Of a stretch of 14,791 bases of DNA, positions 9,265 through 14,791 are shown piece after piece (the first letter of the stretch is position 1; each line of letters starts with the position of its first letter). Origin of the DNA: Asterionellopsis glacialis (taxonomy: Eukaryota; Bacillariophyta; Plagiogrammaphyceae; Rhaphoneidales; Asterionellopsidaceae). Both the position numbers and the translations under genes were made by a program. The stretch is taken from NCBI GenBank assembly GCA_014885115.2, contig WKLE02005301.1, positions 1-14,791 on the forward strand. Reading direction: 5' to 3'. The notes beneath the pieces were generated by a model. The model saw only the letters and a list, made by a program, of their open reading frames with translations, searched no databases and had not been told where the DNA came from.

Positions 9265-9868
9265 AATGATTTATGTCTTGCCTTGCTCCCAAAATTTCTT
9301 CCTGTTCAGAATCTTTCTCATATTTTTGCTGTTGTTGTGTTTGTGTTTGTTGATATTATTATTGGTGTTTTCATGATTAATTTGATCATATGCTTCCATC
9401 CTCTTAGTAAATTGTTCTTCTGTCTCTTTTGAAGGATTGAAGAGACAAATATCTTCCCTTTCCTGAACATCCGGACCCAGTCCTTTTGCCCTACGCTTCC
9501 TTTTGCAAATCTGAGTTAATCAAATCTGCATTGTACTGCTTGTGTCAAAGGTTTTACCTGCATCTGATCTCCTGTTCTTGATTACATGATAAACTAGCTT
9601 ATTGTATCTCTGAACTCCCACAGATTTCCAACCATCAAAAGAGGAATTACCTTCTCTTTTATCATTGGTTTATCATGACTTGATTTGCTTTTTAGCTTTT
9701 GCATCAACAATTCACTGATCATTGATTTGTTTCCACTTGCTACACCCATTTTCAAGTAACAACAAACCAAAAGCTTCATCAGATGAACTTACCAGCTCAC
9801 TAATTGGGCGATTCTCCCTGATAATTCATGTCCAATTGATCCTGCCAACAACGCATCTTAAATGCAGT
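9265..9868 (-). pseudogene. Third minus-strand protein, central module with EAFGLLLLEN block
   Basis: Minus-strand translation from about 9868 gives SELVSSSDEAFGLLLLENGC followed by a Ser-Lys-Trp, then a disordered Lys/Ser stretch with several stops. Next come GWKSVGVQRYNKLVYHVIKN and RRSDAGKTFDT (to about 9545), and then, one frame over, KRKRRAKGLGP and an acidic, Asn/Gln-rich tail to about 9265. The pairing of an Glu-Ala...Leu-Leu-Glu-Asn...Trp block with a later Gly-Trp...Gly-x-x-Arg-Tyr-Asn-x-Leu block is a pattern I recall from uncharacterised proteins in protist and algal transposon-rich genomes; I cannot name the domain. Another frame in the same place (9594-9779) is a shadow. Confidence 0.45.
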
Positions 9869-10120
9869 CATAAAAAAAGTAGTATCCATCATTTTTATTC
9901 TTTCTCATCTCCAGAATGTCTACCAAAGTATTTTTTTGGCAGCCATGTTTGTTAAAGCCAAACACAACAACAAAAAGGTTAGAATTGTAAACAATAAAAT
10001 GATTAGTACTTCAATGTGCTTACCTTTGAAGAAGCAACATAAAACAAACACAAAATTATACAAAGTTAGAACCGAATATATAAATTTGCATTACATAAAT
10101 TTCTTGCTTCTTACCTTTGT
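9869..10120. promoter_or_regulatory. Probable intronic interval with splice-site-like sequences (minus strand)
   Basis: On the minus strand, CAAAG/GTAAGAAG (donor at 10114) and TCAAAG/GTAAGC (donor at about 10022) match strong 5' splice sites. They are followed by TACTAATCA, close to the branch consensus TACTAAC, and a T/G-rich tract. The interval lies between two coding fragments of the third protein and shows no coding of its own. Exact acceptors were not fixed. Confidence 0.35.
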
Positions 10121-10432
10121 TTACCATTGTGTAATTATTCTTTTTAAGGTCCTTGTCCAACTGCAAAAATGTTGTTTCATCCATGAAAATGTTTGAGTTT
10201 TGAAACATGACAAGAACTTGATTTTAAATAGAGCTTTGTACATCTGCCCTGCATGAATACAATGCTGTTTTAGCAATTTTTTAGTAGGCATTCCAATATC
10301 CTCAAATTTGTAGCTATGCCAAGATCCACTTTGACTGGCATCTGTTTTGCTAAATTATTCTGAATAAGTTTTTCATTTTCTTAATCATAAATGCTCATAA
10401 TCTTCCACTAAGAAATAACCAGAACCAGAATC

Positions 10433-10602
10433 GGTAACCAAAAAACAAATGCAATGATGTATAATCTGATTTGACTTTTTTTCCAGAGCTAGAAATTTGC
10501 ACCTGGTAGAGAGCCTACGTTCTGAAATTTACAGGGGTGACTTCATAGTATTCCTCACAGTACACATGAGTTCTGACAATATCTCTTATCATATTCCAAT
10601 GA
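10433..10602. repeat. Direct repeat, copy 1 (about 170 bp)
   Basis: This copy matches 10862-11027 at roughly nine bases in ten over its length by eye, from GGTAAC to CATATTCC-ATGA. On the minus strand both encode YCEEYYEVTP-like and ALYQVQISSSG segments separated by the same TAG. The repeat period is 429 bp, consistent with a partial tandem duplication inside the third protein's gene. Confidence 0.82.
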
Positions 10603-10676
10603 ACCAGGCCAACTTGTTGTAATAAGGGTGTCAGACAGGGCCAAATTTCTACAGTACTAGGTATTGCATAAACTTT

Positions 10677-10771
10677 CTTAGCCAAAACAAATCATACTAA
10701 TAGATTATATTGATAATAGGTCATATTAATTTTTTTGACTCATTTTGAAAACAAAGAAATTTACCGTATAC
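10677..10771 (-). other. Candidate 95-bp spliceosomal intron
   Basis: On the minus strand, removing 10771-10677 (GTATACGG...TTTTGGCTAAG) joins Cys-Glu-Val-Phe-Asp-Met to KVYAIPSTVEIWPC in phase 0. The interval is AT-rich, contains stops, and has a T-rich tract before AG. GTATAC is an acceptable though weak donor. The alternative GTAAAT donor seven bases downstream does not keep the frame. Confidence 0.4.
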
Positions 10772-10861
10772 CATGTCAAAGACTTCACATGGCATTTGTC
10801 TATTCCATTGATATCTTCTCAGATACACACCCCATTGTTCCAAGAAGGCATTCATTTAATT

Positions 10862-11027
10862 GGTAACAAAAGAAAAGCAATGATATATAATATGATTTGA
10901 CTTTTTTCCAGAGCTAGAAATTTGCACCTGGTAGAGAGCCTACATTCTGAAATTTCCAGGGGTAACTTCCTAGTATTCCTCACAGTACACAAGACTTTCT
11001 GACAATATCTCTTATCATATTCCTATG
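10862..11027. repeat. Direct repeat, copy 2 (about 166 bp)
   Basis: This is the upstream (minus-sense) partner of 10433-10602. Differences include single-base changes, one of them ACG versus ACA as expected for CpG loss, a one-base length change in the T run, and a short replaced stretch near 10990. It ends abruptly where the plus-strand retrotransposon begins, so that insertion may have cut the duplicated unit short. Confidence 0.82.
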
Positions 11028-11277
11028 ACTTAACCCTCCAACAACAATAAAGATGATGCTGGTACCACCAATACCTCCATATTACCACCAACATCACATA
11101 TCATTCCAATGACTACCTTAGGTAACCACCAAGAATCAGAAGAGTTTACTGAAGTTCTAAATAAGAAAAAGAAATCAAGCCTCAAAAACTGAACACTCAA
11201 CAGCAAAAGATCCACAGGATACAAATATTGTCTCCAAGTCCATTTGACAATCCCACCATCTAACAATAGCACAGTTA

Positions 11278-12790
11278 TTGCAGCCATCCTTCAGAAACAA
11301 TTTGTTGAAAAAAATGATTGTCAATAAGTCCACCTTGATCTTGAAATGGCAAGATAAAGAAAAATCCAATGCTTTCCAAGGTCCAAGCAACACCAACATT
11401 GTTAAGTTTTTCTTAATCATTGAATCGTCTATTTCATTTACATCCTTCAAAGGATCAATGAAACTATGGCTTTATCAATATGAACACAGAATGTGGATGA
11501 CCAAGTTATCAACTACAAACAACCAAAGACTAGAATGGCTTAAATTCACACACCCAGACTGGAGTCAATATGACAAACTTAAAACAAACTTGTCTAACTT
11601 TATCATTGAAAAATCTTCTTTGTTAACATGCAAAATTGACTTATGCCCAAGGAAGTCCTATGTTGGCCCAGGCCCTAACACCATTCAGATCTACACCATC
11701 ATGATCACTTCAAAACTACTCCCTCAACTCTGCCACATTGAAGGTATTTCCTTTCAAGGCATAACAAAACTCATATCAACTGAGACAGTTATTGCCCACG
11801 TCAATAAACATAATCAAGTGATACCAAGACTTCACAAACGCTCTATTTATAAATATTTGGACAATTTCACACATTTACCCCCTTCAGAGTATCCATCAAG
11901 GTCTGTACAACCGTTATTGTCAATTCATGAATTCTTATTAAGCATTAAATCTAAAGAAACAAACAGCCCGTTATTTCACTCTATCGAAAGCCGGTGAAAA
12001 AGCGGTTTCCTTATTAAATTCTTTGATTCCTACCAAGTTTTTCCCACTGAAACGGTCAAGCAATTTATATCCCAAATCAACACTAATTTGTATAAATTCT
12101 TGCAAAACCAAGACAATCAACCAGAGGTATCCAAATTAAGCACCACAGCAACATACTAAACAAAAATTAAGCTAGGCAACGAACCTAAAAACGCCAACAT
12201 AACCACTAATCAACAGTATATTCACATTACCTTACGGAGAAGAGATTTCATCATTAGGATCTACATCAGCCCATCACGCAAAATCAACACATGTCAATTT
12301 TGTAAACAGCAATTCTAGAAAAACATTCAATCCCAATAACCTTTATCATCATTCCATCCCGCAGCCATCTATAGCTGGCATTATAACTATCATGTCAATG
12401 AAACTGAGATCCAATCTATGATAGAAGCATCTAGAAAAGATATCAATACTCATCTTAAAACCCTAATTCATCAACATGAAAAAGCACAGGCAGAAATTAA
12501 AGCAATTCAACAGCAACAAAAAGAAGAAAAATTATCCCGCACAAAAGAACATGAAGATTACAAAACTCACTTCATGAAACAACTACTGCAAGAAGTCTCC
12601 CATTGCAATTCGATTCCCTGCAAGATGCATATTTGACAACAGAATCTCCCATTTGATCCTTTGTTAGGAAACTCCCCAAAAATACTGAACACGATTTCTC
12701 CTCTACTGACTCTATTACTGAAGCTACCTCAGAGTCACTGGATTCCCAATCAGATATCTATAACACTCCCACCAAACCAAGGAAACTCCA
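11278..12790 (+). pseudogene. ORF1-like protein of the second retrotransposon
   Basis: A 239-codon open stretch (11278-11997) continues in the same frame past a TGA at 11995, through TAA and TAG codons near 12158, 12316 and 12340, into a coiled coil (12418-12636). That coil reads AQAEIKAIQQQQKEEKLSRT at its centre. One frame over, a Ser/Thr-rich tail ends near 12810. The N-terminal half, with motifs such as DLCPRKSYVGPGP and a later HIEGISFQGI, resembles the first protein of diatom-type non-LTR elements in layout, a folded domain followed by a coil, but no named domain is assigned. An additional upstream segment at 11025-11190 (acidic, then Lys-rich) lies in another frame and probably belongs to the same protein. 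It likely bound element RNA. Confidence 0.55.
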
Positions 12791-13079
12791 ATTCAAAGAG
12801 GGAACTCTTAAATAATGAGTATTTTCCAATATTTCAAGACACTCATGCATCCACAATCACAGTCTTTCACATCACCACAACTTATCCCATCACAAATAAA
12901 AACAAAGTACAAACAAAGCAACCCACACTCCACAATTTCATACCACAACCATATTCAAAATTCCAACAACCTTGATTGGATAAGCCCCCCAAACGCAAAA
13001 AACTTTAACTTAAAACACTTCCAAGGTATAGGTGATGAACTGAACAATGACAAACATCCCAACACTACCAGATTATACA

Positions 13080-13850
13080 TATGAAATAGAAATGGCTTCC
13101 ACGTAGATTCCAATGATGGAGAAATCAATACAGTTGCAATGGAAATGAATCACATAAAAGCAAATTTGGTCGTCTTAATCAAAACAAATATTGATAACAC
13201 AAAATACCACTTGAAGCAAACCATCTATGATATGCTCAGGAAGTACAATGGAAATTATAAATGCGCAATCACTGGAACTAATATACCATTGGCATCAAGT
13301 TGCAAATCAGGCTGATTGATAAATTGGTTGTTACTGGTCACATTAAAGTATGCAAATCAGACCCTTTGGGAAGATGGATACATTGGACAATGAATGGTAA
13401 CAACAAAACTATTCATCTCATCGTTGTATATCAAATCTGAAACAATTTGGCAACAACTGAAAAACTCAACACCCTGACAGCATTTGCTCAACAAACCTCC
13501 ATATTAATACAACAGCAACAACAAATTACTCACCCATGAAATCATTTTTGCCAAGACTTACGAAACCTGCTGAACAAACTATATTCTCACCAAAATCAAG
13601 TAATTCTTCTAGCCGGTGATATTAATGAAGAATACGGAGTCAAACAAAAAGGCATCACTAAAATTGCACATGAGTTCCGCTTATAAGATATCATGTCCAC
13701 TCACCTGAATACCACAAAATTTAACACCCACTCCAGAGGACGCAAATGTATTTATTACATTCTCTGCTCTGAAGGGTTTTTGAAATCTGTTTTAAGTGCA
13801 GGATACAAACCGTTCCTCCACCGAATACAATCTGACCACAGAGGTATGTT
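13080..13850 (+). pseudogene. EEP-family endonuclease of the second retrotransposon
   Basis: The blocks occur in order: NRNGFHVDSNDGEINTVAME near 13090, VVLIKTNIDN near 13175, a frame change near 13285, then SDPLGRWIHWTMNG near 13360, VILLAGDINEEYG near 13610, a Thr-His-Ser-Arg-Gly block near 13730, and QSDHRGMFLTI near 13830. The Asp-His-Arg-Gly end is intact, but the acidic metal-binding residue expected in the ETNLD-like block is Lys (codon at 13181-13183). Stops at about 13438, 13537 and 13684 interrupt it. The protein would cut target DNA in an active element. Confidence 0.75.
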
Positions 13851-14023
13851 TCTCACCATATGCGTCACCTCTTGCATCGTTCATTTCATTTGGTATGCAT
13901 AGTGAAAACCGCAAATTGATTCAAATATATCTAGAAAAATGTACTCTCAACTACAGGCAAACAACATCGGCAATATGCTCAAGAAGCTATCATCAACAAC
14001 CAATGATACATTTCCAATAGCAG

Positions 14024-14263
14024 TATGCATTATTAATGGGGTACTCACTCAAAAGGTGGCAAAATATTGTTAATGTTACAATCCTCAAAAAGTCTAGAGA
14101 CACACACATCTACCAACTTCATGTTGTCCATTTATATGAAGCAGACTATTACTTGATTTTCATTACTAGTTGGCAAAAGGCCATGCACCAAGCCAAAGAC
14201 ATTGGTATTATCAATTCCGGCCAGTTTGGAGGCCGTCCTGGATGTAATGCCCACGTCACATAA
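14024..14263 (+). pseudogene. Reverse transcriptase, first blocks only
   Basis: A 75-codon open stretch reads GYSLKRWQNIVNVTILKK, then LHVVHLYEADYYLIF, and QFGGRPGCNAH. These match the opening blocks of non-LTR reverse transcriptases: a Trp followed by a Leu-Lys-Lys step, Arg/His-Val-Val-x-Leu-x-Glu-Ala-Asp, and Gln-Phe-Gly-x-Arg-Pro-Gly. The palm with its catalytic Asp-Asp is absent because coding stops at TAA 14261-14263 and the following sequence is unrelated. Only about 50 codons separate this from the end of the endonuclease region, far fewer than the several hundred expected, so an internal deletion is likely. Confidence 0.7.
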
Positions 14264-14277
14264 AGTGAAACTGCCAT

Positions 14278-14355
14278 CCTAGGTTACAATTTGAACTTAA
14301 GTTACAATTTTATGTAATTTATCGTAGCCTAGATTACAAAATTGTAATTTATACT
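14278..14355. repeat. TTACAA-rich imperfect palindromic stretch
   Basis: CCTAGGTTACAATTTG (14278) recurs as CCTAGATTACAAAATTG (14327). Between them lie further TTACAATTTTATGTAA sequences, and ATTACAAAATTGTAAT is itself nearly self-complementary. The structure begins exactly where reverse-transcriptase similarity ends. It could be a terminal inverted repeat or subterminal repeat of another element, or a hairpin. Confidence 0.45.
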
Positions 14356-14610
14356 GAAGCTCAAGACACAACGGATTATAGATACCCATCAATACAATAC
14401 TCAAGTCTCGTTCTACATTTTTTAACGTAAATTCCAAAATTTGATTCAACACATATCACACAGCAGTTATGAACAAAATTTTCCTTCTGCTGTTGGATTA
14501 TTTCAGGTTAGAAACAAAATTAGAATGTAACCGGAGTAATCATTGTTAGAAGGTGAAAACTTTCATTGCAACATCTTGCCAATTTCTGATTACAATCTAA
14601 TCATTGTTTC
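14356..14610. other. AT-rich stretch, nothing recognised
   Basis: No coding segment of note was found; the longest plus-strand run starting with ATG encodes fewer than 30 residues near 14470. Another GATTACAATC word occurs at 14589. A TTGTTTCCAG sequence at 14604-14613 could be a 3' splice site for the zinc-finger segment that follows. Confidence 0.4.
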
Positions 14611-14613
14611 CAG

Positions 14614-14791
14614 CCATAATTGTTCTCATATTGTTGTGTTCTACAACATGTAATTTCTGTGGAAAGAAATTTGACTGTTATTTTAACCTACAGCGCCATC
14701 TTACCGAAAACAAGAACACACCATGTTCTATTATGAACAAGAATGCAGATCGGTCAAATGACTATGAGTCCTCATCTTTGGATGATGACAA
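14614..14791 (+). CDS. Zinc-finger segment of an unknown gene, runs off right edge
   Basis: Plus-strand translation gives CNFCGKKFDCYFNLQRHLTE followed by a short Asn/Lys stretch and a Cys, then an Asp/Ser-rich acidic stretch to the window end. Cys-x2-Cys, a Phe, a Leu and His at the right spacing define a classical zinc finger. The last ligand is His-x8-Cys rather than His-x3-His. This RHL...PC ending is often seen in mobile-element and large-DNA-virus proteins; here it is taken as an element-borne finger. The frame is open from 14614 to the edge without stops. No ATG is seen in frame, so it is either an exon after the AG at 14613 or a fragment. Confidence 0.45.

Larger units (their letters stand above)
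10121..10855 (-). pseudogene. Third minus-strand protein, N-terminal fragment
   Basis: Starting with an ATG at 10855-10853, minus-strand translation gives MNAFLEQWGVYLRRYQW followed by a Pro-Cys-Glu-Val-Phe-Asp step. After a candidate intron it continues KVYAIPSTVEIWPCLTPLLQ and then HVYCEEYYEVTPVNFR before a TAG. Broken frames lead to KFEDIGMPTKKLLKQHCIHA (10309-10250) and a stop at 10121. The pattern of an early Trp, a Pro-x-x-Val-Phe-Asp, then a Trp/Cys-rich block followed by a Cys-x-x-x-Phe/Tyr block suggests an N-terminal region common to a transposon-associated protein family, not named here. An in-frame TAA lies directly before the ATG, so the true start may be elsewhere, including inside the repeat copy at 10862-11027. 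Confidence 0.45.
11025..14280 (+). pseudogene. Second non-LTR retrotransposon, broken and 3'-truncated
   Basis: This plus-strand element has an ORF1-like region (11025-12790), a Pro/Gln/Ser-rich spacer (12790-13080), an EEP endonuclease (13080-13850), a short linker and the first blocks of a reverse transcriptase (14024-14263). An ATG at 11025-11027 begins MT-stop-PSNNNKDDAG in frame with the first coding segment and may be the original start. At least ten in-frame stops and several frame changes make it non-functional. The coding strand is rich in A and C and poor in G, unlike the central genes. It is cut off in the reverse transcriptase, where an unrelated AT-rich stretch starts near 14280. 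Confidence 0.75.

Noticed and set aside
9594..9779. Minus-strand frame of 61 codons beginning MKLLVCCYLKMG
   Set aside because: A neighbouring frame over the same bases carries the better supported DEAFGLLLLEN block, so this is a shadow.
1880..11027. Terminal inverted repeats at the ends of the central element
   Set aside because: Comparing the sequence near 1880-1910 with that near 11000-11030 by eye gave no convincing inverted match, so no boundaries are annotated as repeats.
11030..11450. Two overlapping minus-strand frames
   Set aside because: They overlap the start of the plus-strand retrotransposon ORF1 and show no family signal.
1..14791. CRISPR array, bacterial operon signals or tRNA/rRNA genes
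   Set aside because: No regularly spaced repeats, Shine-Dalgarno-led gene runs or cloverleaf-like sequences were found, and the gene content is clearly eukaryotic transposon material.

Overview
This window is eukaryotic and consists almost entirely of decayed mobile elements. It is AT-rich, and no intact gene longer than about 220 codons is present. Nearly every recognisable protein is carried by reading frames broken by stops (TAA, TAG and TGA all occur) and by frameshifts, several of them in homopolymer runs. Candidate spliceosomal introns and PHD-like zinc fingers support a eukaryote. CpG is strongly depleted, which suggests long-term cytosine methylation. The retroelement families resemble, from memory, non-LTR elements of diatoms and other protists or algae, but the host cannot be placed from this sequence alone.

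Layout, left to right. (1) 1-1880, minus strand: a non-LTR retrotransposon pseudogene with a coiled coil, an endonuclease/exonuclease/phosphatase (EEP) domain, and the linker leading to a reverse transcriptase that would lie beyond the left edge. (2) 1895-6573, plus strand: one very long broken gene of about 1,550 codons. Its order is an unknown N-terminal region, paired PHD-like zinc fingers, a Ulp1-type (C48) cysteine peptidase with His/Asp/Gln/Cys visible, a low-complexity Lys/Glu/Pro/Ser linker with a 42-bp tandem repeat, a charged helical region, and a C-terminal module with Cys, His and Asp in papain-like order. (3) 6657-7869, minus strand: the C-terminal half of a DNA-transposon transposase, converging on gene 2 across an 83-bp gap. 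(4) About 8080-10855, minus strand: pieces of a third protein of unknown function, with a plausible 95-bp intron and long non-coding gaps. (5) 11025-14280, plus strand: a second, different non-LTR retrotransposon with an ORF1-like protein, a coiled coil, an EEP domain and only the first part of the reverse transcriptase. (6) 14281-14791: a TTACAA-rich, partly palindromic stretch, then a C2H2/C2HC-like zinc-finger segment that runs off the right edge.

The most interesting reading is that regions 2-4 are the remains of one large cargo-bearing DNA transposon. A SUMO-peptidase-like, PHD-containing plus-strand protein faces a transposase and an accessory protein on the minus strand. The element is flanked on both sides by retroelements pointing outward. 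This is inferred from gene arrangement and fold signatures; no terminal inverted repeats or target-site duplications could be identified by eye.
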